NCBI RefSeq assembly: GCF_028689305.1
Contig: NZ_JAQTWM010000020.1
Location: 1 to 41,838 of the forward strand
DNA length: 41,838 nucleotides
From: Rhodoferax sp.
Lineage (GTDB): Bacteria; Pseudomonadota; Gammaproteobacteria; Burkholderiales; Burkholderiaceae_C
Reading direction: 5' to 3'
Part shown: in pieces, positions 1 through 7,700 of the stretch
Position numbering within the stretch: position 1 is the first letter of the stretch
How the letters are laid out: each line of letters starts with the position of its first letter
Program-made: the position numbers and the translations under genes
The notes under the pieces: generated by a model
Databases searched by the model: none
The model's input: the letters and a program-made list of their open reading frames with translations, nothing else
What the model was told of the DNA's origin: nothing

Positions 1-28
1 TTTCTGAGCTGCCTATGCGGCAGTGAAC
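1..28 (-). CRISPR. Leader-proximal repeat of a type I-F CRISPR array (array continues left of window)
   Basis: One full 28-nt repeat is visible. Read on the minus strand it begins GTTCACTGCCG and ends GGCAGCTCAGAAA, which is the standard I-F repeat layout: a CTGCC/GGCAG stem around a CATA loop and an 8-nt handle CTCAGAAA. No second repeat occurs in the following 130 bases, so this is the leader-side end. The array is read leftward, the same direction as the cas genes. Spacers lie outside the window and cannot be read. Confidence 0.93.
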
Positions 29-156
29 TATCCCCATCCGACAATAAGGTCTTGAATTTCAACAGCTTTCGACAAAAATTCGCAAAAACCCCTCTTCCCA
101 GGGGTTTCAGCAAGCCGTTGATTTCAAAGACTTTTTCTTACAGCCTCAAAAAAGGG
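29..156 (-). promoter_or_regulatory. CRISPR leader region
   Basis: This A+T-rich gap separates the cas6f stop codon from the first repeat. Its position next to the first repeat and its orientation make it the array leader. It includes the terminator at 84-107, so the promoter driving the array should lie between 29 and 83. I could not pick convincing -35/-10 boxes. Confidence 0.6.
84..107 (-). terminator. Intrinsic terminator after cas6f
   Basis: On the minus strand AAACCCC pairs with GGGGTTT around an 8-nt loop, and the 3' arm runs into a run of five T. It would end the csy operon transcript before the leader, so the array is probably transcribed from its own promoter. Confidence 0.6.
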
Positions 157-720
157 TCAAAACCAGGGCACCGTCGCCGTTGGGCTTAAACCATAGGCTC
201 CAAACACGCCAGGGCTTGCGGCATCTTGCAGGGCTCCATGCCGGATGAACAGCTTGAATGACTGCACGGTGCTCAGGCTGCGCAGTTGCACGTAAGGCAA
301 ATCCAGGCGTTCGGCGGCGGTGTCGGGTACACGCGCCAAGGCCTCAGCGGCATCAATGCCGTGGCGGCGCATTTGACGGCGGCGCAGGCGATCCGGGTTG
401 CTTTTGGCCTGCACACGGCTCACCACGCGATAGCGGGCAGTGGTCGGCACGGGCAACACAGCGCTGGCCTGCACATGGTCACGCATGCCTGCCAGCCATG
501 GCGCGGCCATCATCGCGGCCAGCTCGGCTTGGCTACCGTGCAAACGCAAACAGTCGCCCAGCCACGGTGGTGTGTCTCGCATCGCCGGAAAGCTGATGCC
601 GATGTGCTCGCTACGCTGGGCCACCAACGTCAGGTGCAGTTTGCTGAATAAGGCCCCCATCAAATGCGGCTGCGCAATTTCGGGGTCGGGCAGCAACTTC
701 AGGTCAACATAGTGGTTCAT
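157..720 (-). CDS. cas6f: Cas6f (Csy4), CRISPR repeat endoribonuclease
   Basis: Cas6f cuts the precursor crRNA at the base of each repeat hairpin and stays on the 3' hairpin as part of the Csy surveillance complex. The 187-aa product has the family's usual length. Key residues sit at the same positions as in Pseudomonas aeruginosa Csy4: His29 and Ser148 (active site), Arg102, and an arginine-rich helix at 111-119 (Arg114, 115, 118, 119) that grips the RNA stem. It ends in VPWF, also typical. I chose the ATG at 720 (MNHYVDLKL) because family members start there; an upstream in-frame extension would run into csy3. It starts 4 bp after the csy3 stop, so translation is probably coupled. Last gene of the cas operon. 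Confidence 0.96.
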   Translation of the reverse strand: MNHYVDLKLLPDPEIAQPHLMGALFSKLHLTLVAQRSEHIGISFPAMRDTPPWLGDCLRLHGSQAELAAMMAAPWLAGMRDHVQASAVLPVPTTARYRVVSRVQAKSNPDRLRRRQMRRHGIDAAEALARVPDTAAERLDLPYVQLRSLSTVQSFKLFIRHGALQDAASPGVFGAYGLSPTATVPWF

Positions 721-724
721 GGCT

Positions 725-1762
725 TCAGTCCTTGCCAGATTCGCCAAACACGCCACCACGCACCAGGTTGGCCATCACAAAGTGCTGCTGCGCCACGTCG
801 GGCACTTGGTCTTTCAACACCCAGGCATCCAGCAGAGAGTAAAAATCCATCTTGACCTTGGGCTGTCGGTAGGCCTTGCCCTGCGAGGTGACTGAGCCAT
901 AGGGCTCCACCGCAATCGGGATCGTTTGGCTCATGCCGTCATCTGCGGGGTACCAGGTGTCAATGGTACGGATGGCGTTGCCGATTTTTTGGGAGTGCAT
1001 GGCGGCGATGCCGTTCACGGCGTAAAGCGTTTTGCTTTTACCTGCCTTGTCCTTGTCCAGAATCAGCTCTTGTGACGGAAACGCTTCTTGGCCTGCACCC
1101 ACGCGCACAAAGGCCGTCACTTGCAGCAACACATACTTTGAACCGCTCAAGCCTTGTTCCAGTAAGGCCGCCAATTGCGTTAATTCCGCAGAGCTGGCAT
1201 CAAAGTCGCGCAGCGAATGGGCCAGGGCATCAAACGTCCAGCGTTGCACGGCTTGTCCGTCTGCCAACTGGGCGACTTGCACTTCGATTTGCTCCGCGCC
1301 CAAACGGTTGCGCCACAGAAAACGGCCATTGGCCAGGTTGTGTGCATAACGCCGAGCCAGCTCACCAAAGCCCGGTGCTTTTGCGTAGGTCTGCACGGTA
1401 GCCAACAACTTGGCTTGGTAGTCGGCACTATTGCAGGCCGAAGGTGTGCCGGTGCCACCCAGCACGCGCAAGGTGAAGCTGACTTTGAGCGTGTCAGCAT
1501 CGGCTGGCAGCATGCTCACATCCACGGTTTGCAGGTTGGGGTTTTCAATGGCGGCATCAAGCTTGGCCGGGTCTTGGTCTTTGGTTTTGAGACGGTTGGA
1601 AATGGTGCCGCGTACCGACTTGGCCCGCACCTCAACGGCAGGCCAGGTTTGGCTGGTGCTGCGTTGCGCCCAGGTGCCTGCGGCAAAGAGGGCATCAGAC
1701 GGGTCGATCTTGCGTTCAAACGCGAGCACGGAGGCAGTTTTGAGTGTGTTGGTAGTAGCCAT
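725..1762 (-). CDS. csy3: Cas7f (Csy3), backbone subunit of the type I-F Csy complex
   Basis: Csy3 forms the six-copy helical backbone that wraps the crRNA spacer. In the I-F complex its thumbs push every sixth crRNA base out of the duplex, which matters for reading the mini-array at 4236-4315. The 345-aa product starts [18 protein letters not shown], a typical Csy3 start, and contains a FGESGKD-type C-terminus. Recognition is from family resemblance and operon position; I did not map individual RNA-contacting residues. It lies between csy2 (17-bp gap) and cas6f (4-bp gap) on the same strand. Confidence 0.93.
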   Translation of the reverse strand: MATTNTLKTASVLAFERKIDPSDALFAAGTWAQRSTSQTWPAVEVRAKSVRGTISNRLKTKDQDPAKLDAAIENPNLQTVDVSMLPADADTLKVSFTLRVLGGTGTPSACNSADYQAKLLATVQTYAKAPGFGELARRYAHNLANGRFLWRNRLGAEQIEVQVAQLADGQAVQRWTFDALAHSLRDFDASSAELTQLAALLEQGLSGSKYVLLQVTAFVRVGAGQEAFPSQELILDKDKAGKSKTLYAVNGIAAMHSQKIGNAIRTIDTWYPADDGMSQTIPIAVEPYGSVTSQGKAYRQPKVKMDFYSLLDAWVLKDQVPDVAQQHFVMANLVRGGVFGESGKD

Positions 1763-1779
1763 GGTTTAACTCCTTGAAA

Positions 1780-2814
1780 TCAATCGGTAAAAGAAACGGG
1801 GGTGTATGAATCGGTTGCGGGTGCTTGAAATGCATTGACGCAGCGGTACAGACCGCTGGCGGGTGCGTAGTCGGGCCGCCAGGTGAGTTGGGTCATGTCC
1901 GCCAGACGGTGCGGGCTGACCCACTGGCCGATGGAATACACACTCTCAACAAAACGGAACGGCACACCGGTGTCGCGTGCGCCTGCCACTGCACCAGGGG
2001 GGTACAAGTCTGACAAGGCGGCATAGCCCACCGGTATGGGCACCAGCCAACCGTTGCGGCTGTCGGTGGCCCACTCCACCACTTCGGCGGGTTCACCCAG
2101 GTTGGCATCTGGCACGGCTTTGCGGCTGGCGCGGTGGTTGATGCGTGACAGGTCTAGCCATGCGTCCAGCAACGTGGGCGGGGCGGCCTCAACGGGTGCG
2201 CTGGCACGCAGCTCTTCCAGGCGGTTTTGCAACACGTCGTCACGCGACACCAAGGCAAAGCCCGGCAGCCACTGGCGGCTGAGTCGTTTGAATTGCTTGG
2301 CTTGTGCCTCCACATCTCCACCCAACAGCGTCAATTTGGCGCGTGGTGGCCGCCGCAATGCACCATGCAAAGGTGGCATCACACTGCCGCCAGCAATACG
2401 CATGGCGGCAACACATTGACCAGCATCGGCGGCGCACTGGGCACGTTTGGCATCGTCAAGCAAGGCAGCACTCAGCGTCACTTCAAACACCAGGGTGATG
2501 TCCAGATGAACCCGACCTTCTTCCACAATCGCCGCCGTTGAGCCGTCTTGCAACACGGGGTTGCGCGTCAGGCAAAAGCTGCGTGTGTAGCCGCCTTGGG
2601 TCACCTGTGCTTCAAAGCCATGGCATACCACGCCCACACTGTGAAAGCGGATGCCTGCGTCTGGCCCCATGCGTCGGGCCAGTGCGGTCATCAGCCCGGT
2701 GAAGGCGGTGATGGCCGGAAACCCCCAGGTCAACGGGCTGGATATGGCATTGGCGTTTTGCACCCGCAGGCGCGGCAGCACCAGCACGGCGTGTTGCGTA
2801 TGTTCATTCGGCAT
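1780..2814 (-). CDS. csy2: Cas5f (Csy2), crRNA 5'-handle binding subunit
   Basis: Csy2 pairs with Csy1 at the tail of the Csy complex and holds the 8-nt 5' handle of the crRNA. The 344-aa product has the expected length and family features, including the early LVLPRLRVQNANAISSPLTW segment and TWGFPAITAF. Its start codon lies inside the end of csy1 (11-bp overlap, 2804-2814), which is usual for csy1-csy2 and points to coupled translation. No frameshift or truncation is seen. Confidence 0.93.
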   Translation of the reverse strand: MPNEHTQHAVLVLPRLRVQNANAISSPLTWGFPAITAFTGLMTALARRMGPDAGIRFHSVGVVCHGFEAQVTQGGYTRSFCLTRNPVLQDGSTAAIVEEGRVHLDITLVFEVTLSAALLDDAKRAQCAADAGQCVAAMRIAGGSVMPPLHGALRRPPRAKLTLLGGDVEAQAKQFKRLSRQWLPGFALVSRDDVLQNRLEELRASAPVEAAPPTLLDAWLDLSRINHRASRKAVPDANLGEPAEVVEWATDSRNGWLVPIPVGYAALSDLYPPGAVAGARDTGVPFRFVESVYSIGQWVSPHRLADMTQLTWRPDYAPASGLYRCVNAFQAPATDSYTPVSFTD

Positions 2815-4129
2815 GAGTGCCCTCCCGTTCTTGCGCCTTGATTTCTTCCATCATGGCATTGCGCCAAGCCAAAAACTCAGGGTCACCCATGGGTAGCGGA
2901 GGACGCAACTGCGCATTGAGCCAGTTGGCAAAAGCCGCGCAGATGCGCTCAGGAATATCGGTGGGGGGCGCACGATCCAACTCGGTATCGGTCGCTTTCA
3001 CGCCATCGTCATCCAGCCAGCGGCACTCGGATTCAGTCAATTTGCACTGAGGTGTTTGGCTCCAGCCGGGCTCCAGGCTGCGCAGCTCGGATGTGAACTG
3101 CAAGAACTCGTCAATCAGCAGATTGACCCAGGCTGCACGCTTGCTGCGGGTTGCCACATTTCGCGTGGGGTCGGTCTTCAAAAAGGCCAACAGGTCTTTG
3201 ACGGCTTGGCGCACTTCGGGGCGACGGCTATAGCGGTGGAACATTGAATCGGTGTTAAGCAGCGGCTTCAAGTCCGTCGAGCGCCACACCGGTGGCAATG
3301 AGGCCAGCAAGCAGTTGTTGCCCCGGCGCTCACTGTTAAGCTGGCTGATGTTTTGCGGCTTGGTGCCACCCAGTTGCTGAACGGCCATGTGCGGGTATTC
3401 ATGCACCGGGCGCTCGCTGAAGGTGTTGGCTTTGCGGGCATCACGGGCAGCTTTGGCGGCCTCACTGAAACGGTCATCTTGCAGCGTCTCATAAACCCGG
3501 TGCGCCAAAGAGCTGGCGTACAGGGGCGAGAGCAGGTGGTAACTGTCGTCTGCCTGCACATCGTCACCGGTTTGCCAGTAGAGCTGTTTGGCCAGGGTGT
3601 GCGAGGTGACTCGGCCACGCGGCTCGGTGAGCGTGGCAAAGGCCTGCAGCCAGACTTGCGCCTGCGCGGGGTCATCGCTCAAGGCCGCGGCCAGATCGGC
3701 ATCCCCCGCCACAGAAAGCGCCAAGAGGCTGTGGCCTTCGTGCATCTGCTTGAGGAATTTGTACACATCCAGGGCCGCAGCATTGCCGACCACATCGCCG
3801 GCAAAGGCATCACCAAGACAGTGGCTTCCCACCAGCTCAATGCCAGCCAGTGTGCTGGGTGGGCTGTAGAGGTTGGTGCCTTTGGCATCCGGGTGCACAG
3901 GTTTCAGAGAGTGCGTCACCGCCTGAATTTGCGCGGCACGTCGGGCGGCATCTTCCAGCCAGGTTGCGGGGTCGAATTGCTGGCGCAATTTCTCTCTTTG
4001 TAGATTGGCGGCATTGGAATCATTGGCATCTTCTTTGACGGCTTCAAGTTTGTCCTTGTAGCGCGCAGCCAGAAAATCGGTGATCACCGCCCGCAACGCG
4101 GTTACCCGCAGCGGTTTGTTATTTCCCAT
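2804..4129 (-). CDS. csy1: Cas8f (Csy1), large subunit, PAM recognition
   Basis: Csy1 is the I-F large subunit that reads the CC/GG PAM in double-stranded DNA and starts R-loop formation with Csy2. The 441-aa product is close to the usual 430-440 aa. Its position (first of csy1-csy2-csy3-cas6f) and its overlap with csy2 fit the family; the sequence starts MGNNKPLRVTALRAVITDF. The ATG at 4129 is preceded by a GGGAG ribosome-binding site. The gap upstream (4130-4337) contains the operon promoter and the divergent mini-array, so csy1 is the first gene under the predicted crRNA-guided repression. I did not verify the PAM-contact residues one by one. Confidence 0.92.
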   Translation of the reverse strand: MGNNKPLRVTALRAVITDFLAARYKDKLEAVKEDANDSNAANLQREKLRQQFDPATWLEDAARRAAQIQAVTHSLKPVHPDAKGTNLYSPPSTLAGIELVGSHCLGDAFAGDVVGNAAALDVYKFLKQMHEGHSLLALSVAGDADLAAALSDDPAQAQVWLQAFATLTEPRGRVTSHTLAKQLYWQTGDDVQADDSYHLLSPLYASSLAHRVYETLQDDRFSEAAKAARDARKANTFSERPVHEYPHMAVQQLGGTKPQNISQLNSERRGNNCLLASLPPVWRSTDLKPLLNTDSMFHRYSRRPEVRQAVKDLLAFLKTDPTRNVATRSKRAAWVNLLIDEFLQFTSELRSLEPGWSQTPQCKLTESECRWLDDDGVKATDTELDRAPPTDIPERICAAFANWLNAQLRPPLPMGDPEFLAWRNAMMEEIKAQEREGTHAE

Positions 4130-4159
4130 TGAGACTCCCTTCGTTGATTCAAAACATAG

Positions 4160-4171
4160 CCTGAATTCAGG
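4160..4171. promoter_or_regulatory. 12-bp perfect palindrome in the csy1 5' untranslated region
   Basis: CCTGAATTCAGG is a perfect palindrome placed just downstream of the predicted csy1 transcription start (about 4175). Such a site could bind a dimeric repressor. No regulator gene lies nearby, so the role is open. Confidence 0.35.
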
Positions 4172-4181
4172 TTAGACCAAT

Positions 4182-4210
4182 CCTATACCAGTTAACTATG
4201 ATTTGTTGAA
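4182..4210 (-). promoter_or_regulatory. Promoter of the csy1-csy2-csy3-cas6f operon
   Basis: On the minus strand an extended -10 (TGG before TATAGG, box at 4187-4182) stands 17 bp from a weak -35 TTCAAC (4210-4205). The predicted start is near 4175, giving a leader of about 46 nt before the csy1 ATG. The TGn extension would compensate for the weak -35. The call is from sequence only. Confidence 0.55.
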
Positions 4211-4213
4211 ATA
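4188..4213 (+). promoter_or_regulatory. Protospacer-like target of the mini-array spacer, with CC PAM, inside the csy1 promoter
   Basis: The I-F PAM CC (4188-4189) is followed by AGTTAaCTAtGaTTTGT, against the mini-array spacer AGTTAcCTAcGgTTTGT. Positions 1-5, 7-9, 11 and 13-17 match; mismatches are at 6, 10 and 12, then 18-20 and 23-24. Positions 6 and 12 are not paired in I-F complexes, so only position 10 is a real mismatch up to 17. The site abuts the csy1 -10 box and covers the -35 boxes of both divergent promoters. Confidence 0.8.
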
Positions 4214-4233
4214 TTTATTGTTCAAAGTACACT
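4206..4233 (+). promoter_or_regulatory. Promoter of the divergent mini-CRISPR
   Basis: TTGAAA (4206-4211) and TACACT (4228-4233) are 16 bp apart on the plus strand. The predicted start near 4240 falls at the first base of the hairpin of repeat 1, so the transcript would begin directly with the Cas6f substrate. Its -35 overlaps the csy1 -35 on the other strand. Confidence 0.5.
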
Positions 4234-4235
4234 TC

Positions 4236-4315
4236 TCGTACTGCCGAAAAGGCAGTTCAGAAAAGTTACCTACGGTTTGTACTAACCATCAACTGCCGCA
4301 CAGGCAGCAAGGCCG
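4236..4315 (+). CRISPR. Mini-CRISPR: two degenerate I-F repeats around one 24-nt spacer (CreR-like guide)
   Basis: Repeat 1 (4236-4263) matches the array repeat at 21 of 28 positions: the first four bases are lost, but the ACTGCCG/GGCAG hairpin and the 3' handle TTCAGAAA (7 of 8) are kept. Repeat 2 (4288-4315) matches at 18 of 28: the hairpin core ACTGCCGCACAGGCAG differs at one base of 16, while the last eight bases are degenerate. The spacer is 4264-4287, eight nt shorter than the usual 32. The unit is read opposite to the cas genes and to the main array. Parts needed for Cas6f cutting and Csy loading are kept; parts not needed have decayed. It would give one crRNA-like guide aimed at the csy1 promoter. 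Cas-regulating RNAs (CreR) and CreTA units are known in other type I and type V systems; the role here is inferred. Confidence 0.85.
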
Positions 4316-4338
4316 ACCTTGTGTCGGCCTCGCCTTTT
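4310..4338 (+). terminator. Intrinsic terminator of the mini-CRISPR transcript
   Basis: AGGCCGAC (4310-4317) pairs perfectly with GTCGGCCT (4323-4330) around a 5-nt loop, followed by CGCC and four T. It lies directly after repeat 2, so the predicted RNA is about 100 nt. It abuts the cas3 stop codon on the other strand. Confidence 0.6.
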
Positions 4339-7300
4339 CAGGTGTTGTCTTTCGTAAACCCCAGCGCCGGGTGAAAGCGCCAGCCGTTGGTGCTTTCGGG
4401 CAAGCTCAAAGTGCCAAAGCGTTGGGCACATCGATCCAAGGGGATGTCCATGGTGGTAGCCAAATCGGTCAACGCCTCCATGTAGTCGCTCACCCCCCAG
4501 GCTGTGATGTGTTCGCCTTGCACCTTGGCATCTGGAATGCGCTTGTTGTTTGACTTTTCAGCTTCGATGTAAGTCTTGCCCCCACGCCGTCCCTGTTTGT
4601 CGTCTATCACCAAGACGAGCGTGTAGTCATCACCGTCTTCATTGGGGCGCAGTTCCAAATCCACACGTTGCAGCGGGTCGTCTCGGAAAGGTTGCTGCTG
4701 TGGCAACACGGCGGTCAGCAGCGCATCTGCCGGGGCCAGTTGCCACCAACTGGCTGCGTTCAGCATAGAGGAACTGGGAGGCAGGGGCAGCATCGCCGCC
4801 TGCATACGTGCATGTTCCAAGTCCACCAGTCGGCTGCGGGGCTGCAACTTTTCTCGCGCCACGATGCGGGGCCGCGCATCCATCACGGCGACTTCATCAG
4901 GGATCATCAATTGGCCCAAGCTGTGGGGCTGCAAAGGAAACTGTTCTGTTTCAAAGCCGGGTTTGCAAAAAGCGGGCTTACCAGGGTGAGCGAAGTGGCG
5001 CAGATTGGTGTCAAACACGCGAATATTGGGGGTGCTGCATTCACCCTCACGGTGTCGGCGCACCCGGCCCGCAAGCTGGATCAATGAGCGCATGGAGGAT
5101 GGCTCGACCACGGCCCAGTCGTAATCGTGGTCGCGGCCGACCTCAGTGACCGGCGACCCCAGCACGATGAACAGGTGGTCTGGCTCGGGGTTCTCGTCCA
5201 AGCGCTGGCGAATATCCGGCAGGGCAAACACGGCATCGGGCTGGCGGCGATTCAGGGTTTGATCCAACTGGTGCTCAATGGCGGATCGGATCAACAGCGG
5301 AAATTGGGAATGATAGGTACACAGGTGTACGCGCACACCTTCGGGCCAGGGCAGGCGGTAAAGCTCCAGCGCCACGTCCACCAGTGGCCCGATATTGGCC
5401 ATGCGGATCAGACCAAAGCTGACACGCTTGCTACTTTGAGGATCAGGCTGGTGGTGCTTGTTGTGTAAACCAACGGCATGGCGCATGGCTTCTTTTGCAA
5501 AGCCCATGATTAGCAGAGGGTAAGCTTTTTGCCCCAGATTCAAAGTCACCAACTCAGCCCGGCGGCGCACTTCGGCTTTGCCCAGTCGCAATGCCCGTCG
5601 TTTGGCGAAGTTGCCGTGTTCGTTGACAAAACTCGCGCCATCCACACAGTTGGCCTGTTGCACGTCAAACTCATCGACCCAGGCGCAACAAATTTCCGTG
5701 GCCTGGGCCATTGCGCTGGGGCGTTCGCCACGATTGCGCTGGTAGTGCTGGCGACCGTTGCGGTAGGCTTCAAACAGGCCTTGCACCAGGGCCGGTGGCA
5801 AGGTGGCGGATGACAGCAGTACCCGTGCACCCAGCAGGCCAGCCCAATGCACTAGGCGGGTCAGCGCTGGCAGGTCGGCAATGTCGAAGTCATCAGGCTC
5901 GTCCAGCACCAGATCGCCGCTCATCAAGCGCAGCATGGGGGCAATCTGGCGGCCACCGCGTTGGCTTTCTGTGGCAGGGGTCAGGTGGTCGATGGTGCAC
6001 ACCAGCAGGGGTGCCGCCAGCAGGGCGCGGGCGGCGGGGTCGTGCATGATGCGCTGTAGCAAGGGGTGCTCATCGGTGTTGCCGTCAAACACCACATGGC
6101 TGCCTTCTTCCAGCAGTGCTTGGCTTGAAGCTGAGCCGGATTTTTCAGCCTCTCGCTCATAGTGTTCAAACAGTGCCCGGCTGGCGCTGCCGCCCACACG
6201 GATGGCCAGCTCAGCATCGCCCAGCCCCAACAGCTCACCAAACGCCCGACCGGTTTGCAGGGTAAGGGTGCGCAGGCCCATGGCAAAGGCGCAGCGCATG
6301 CCTTGCTCGGGGTCTGCCAGCGCATACATGATGCGGGCATTCGCCAAAGTTTTGCCGCACCCGGTAGAGGCCATGTTGACGATAAAAGCCCCCTGGCGTT
6401 GGCTGCGGTCGCGCATGGCCTGCGCCACCTCGAATGCTTTGTCTTGCCAGCGGTAGCGGGCCTCTTGGGCACGCTTTTTCAACGCCCTGTGGCGAGCCAG
6501 CCGGGGCAGGTTCAACTCAAAGCGCGGCAAGGCGTGGCTGACCTCACTGCTGTGCTGGGCCACGCCCAGCAGGTGTTCGTCCAGCGTCTGGTTGAGCTGG
6601 CCTGCTGGCCCTTGGGTATTCGCGTAAAGCGGGTAGTTTTTCTGACCGGTGACCCGGCCTGCTGCGGGCTTGCCTTTGTCGTCCACGGCCAGGGATGAAT
6701 AGTGGTGGTCTGCCAGCATCAGGCACAGTCGGGACACATGCATCACATACGGGTTGTTCAGCCACTGGCCTTTATCGGGCGACTGGCACAAGGCCAGCAG
6801 TCGCCCAGCCAAACGGGCTGCCCGCTTGCGCCACAAGTCGGTGGTTACGGGCAAGCCGTGTGGAAAGTGCCAGTACAAGGCAAGCTGCTTGTCATCACCC
6901 CCACGATTCAATTCGTTCCAACCGGCATCCATCAGGTGGAGAACATCTTTGAGCGCGTGGGCTGAGACCCAACCAACCTTTTTGCCCAGATAGGTGTTGC
7001 TTCCGGGTTCGGCATCTTTCTCGGGGGCCACGGGCAAGCGGTGATGGGTGACCACCAACCAGGCGATGGATTGCGCCAAAGGTGCCCGCGCCAGATGGGC
7101 AAAGGGCGGTTGCACGGATTGATCCAGACCATCACGCTGCAGGCGACCCAACCAGGTGGCATCGTCCGCAGCAGACGGGTTGGCGAGGCGGGCCAGCCAG
7201 GTGGCATCGTCATCGTCTCCCACAAAGGCTTCAAACAGGCGCAGCGAAACCCATTCATGGCGGTACTGGTTGCGCTCTTGTAATTGCCCAAGCAAGCGCA

Positions 7301-7700
7301 TTTGAAAAGCCTGGCTGGCTTTGCCCAAGTCATGCAACAAGGCGGCCAAGGCGCTGAGCAGGTGAATGTCTTGCCCGGTATGCCAATCGTTTTCATCCCC
7401 CCGCCGCAAGATATTGCGCCGTGTCATGTTGGTGGGCACCGCGCCCTGGCTGTTGAACTGGCTGGCATCTCCCACGATCCACAGCAGTTCGCTGTGGTCT
7501 TGCCCGCGAATCCAGTGGCAGGCCACGGCAGTGTTTTTGCGGGCGGTTTTTTTCAGCAACTGGCGCAGTGTGTCGAGCCCAGCTTGGGTGATGGGCGTTT
7601 GCCAGGTGCGCTCACCGCGTCGTTCGGCGAATTGGTCAAGGATGCGGCGGGTTTCAGTCAGTGCCCGCTTGTTGCACTGGGAGATCAGCAGAATGTTCAT
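4338..7700 (-). CDS. cas3: Cas2-Cas3 fusion (type I-F Cas3), nuclease-helicase with Cas2 domain
   Basis: In type I-F one protein joins Cas2, which works with Cas1 in spacer capture, to Cas3, which unwinds and degrades the target after Csy binding. The 1120-aa product has this layout: a Cas2 domain at about 1-95 (MNILLISQCNKRALTETRR), an HD nuclease domain with HDLGK at 123-127, a superfamily 2 helicase with Walker A STGCGKT near 443, a DEPD box near 600, and an SSAT motif soon after. A conserved GRVRRHREG segment lies towards the C-terminus. All catalytic motifs look intact, so interference should be possible. It overlaps cas1 by 4 bp (7697-7700), so both share a transcript. It ends 208 bp before csy1, where the operon is split by the mini-array. 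Confidence 0.95.
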   Translation of the reverse strand: MNILLISQCNKRALTETRRILDQFAERRGERTWQTPITQAGLDTLRQLLKKTARKNTAVACHWIRGQDHSELLWIVGDASQFNSQGAVPTNMTRRNILRRGDENDWHTGQDIHLLSALAALLHDLGKASQAFQMRLLGQLQERNQYRHEWVSLRLFEAFVGDDDDATWLARLANPSAADDATWLGRLQRDGLDQSVQPPFAHLARAPLAQSIAWLVVTHHRLPVAPEKDAEPGSNTYLGKKVGWVSAHALKDVLHLMDAGWNELNRGGDDKQLALYWHFPHGLPVTTDLWRKRAARLAGRLLALCQSPDKGQWLNNPYVMHVSRLCLMLADHHYSSLAVDDKGKPAAGRVTGQKNYPLYANTQGPAGQLNQTLDEHLLGVAQHSSEVSHALPRFELNLPRLARHRALKKRAQEARYRWQDKAFEVAQAMRDRSQRQGAFIVNMASTGCGKTLANARIMYALADPEQGMRCAFAMGLRTLTLQTGRAFGELLGLGDAELAIRVGGSASRALFEHYEREAEKSGSASSQALLEEGSHVVFDGNTDEHPLLQRIMHDPAARALLAAPLLVCTIDHLTPATESQRGGRQIAPMLRLMSGDLVLDEPDDFDIADLPALTRLVHWAGLLGARVLLSSATLPPALVQGLFEAYRNGRQHYQRNRGERPSAMAQATEICCAWVDEFDVQQANCVDGASFVNEHGNFAKRRALRLGKAEVRRRAELVTLNLGQKAYPLLIMGFAKEAMRHAVGLHNKHHQPDPQSSKRVSFGLIRMANIGPLVDVALELYRLPWPEGVRVHLCTYHSQFPLLIRSAIEHQLDQTLNRRQPDAVFALPDIRQRLDENPEPDHLFIVLGSPVTEVGRDHDYDWAVVEPSSMRSLIQLAGRVRRHREGECSTPNIRVFDTNLRHFAHPGKPAFCKPGFETEQFPLQPHSLGQLMIPDEVAVMDARPRIVAREKLQPRSRLVDLEHARMQAAMLPLPPSSSMLNAASWWQLAPADALLTAVLPQQQPFRDDPLQRVDLELRPNEDGDDYTLVLVIDDKQGRRGGKTYIEAEKSNNKRIPDAKVQGEHITAWGVSDYMEALTDLATTMDIPLDRCAQRFGTLSLPESTNGWRFHPALGFTKDNT

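Noticed and set aside
4130-4181. A two-codon frame (ATG TTT TGA) in the csy1 leader as a CreT-like toxin RNA, which would make the unit a CreTA toxin-antitoxin
   Set aside because: The frame has no usable ribosome-binding site and no rare-codon pattern, and csy1 itself follows with a good site. Promoter repression of csy1 explains the layout without a toxin.
4203-4553. Plus-strand open frame through the mini-array and the cas3 3' end
   Set aside because: It reads through repeat hairpins and antisense cas3 sequence, with no ribosome-binding site or recognisable motif.
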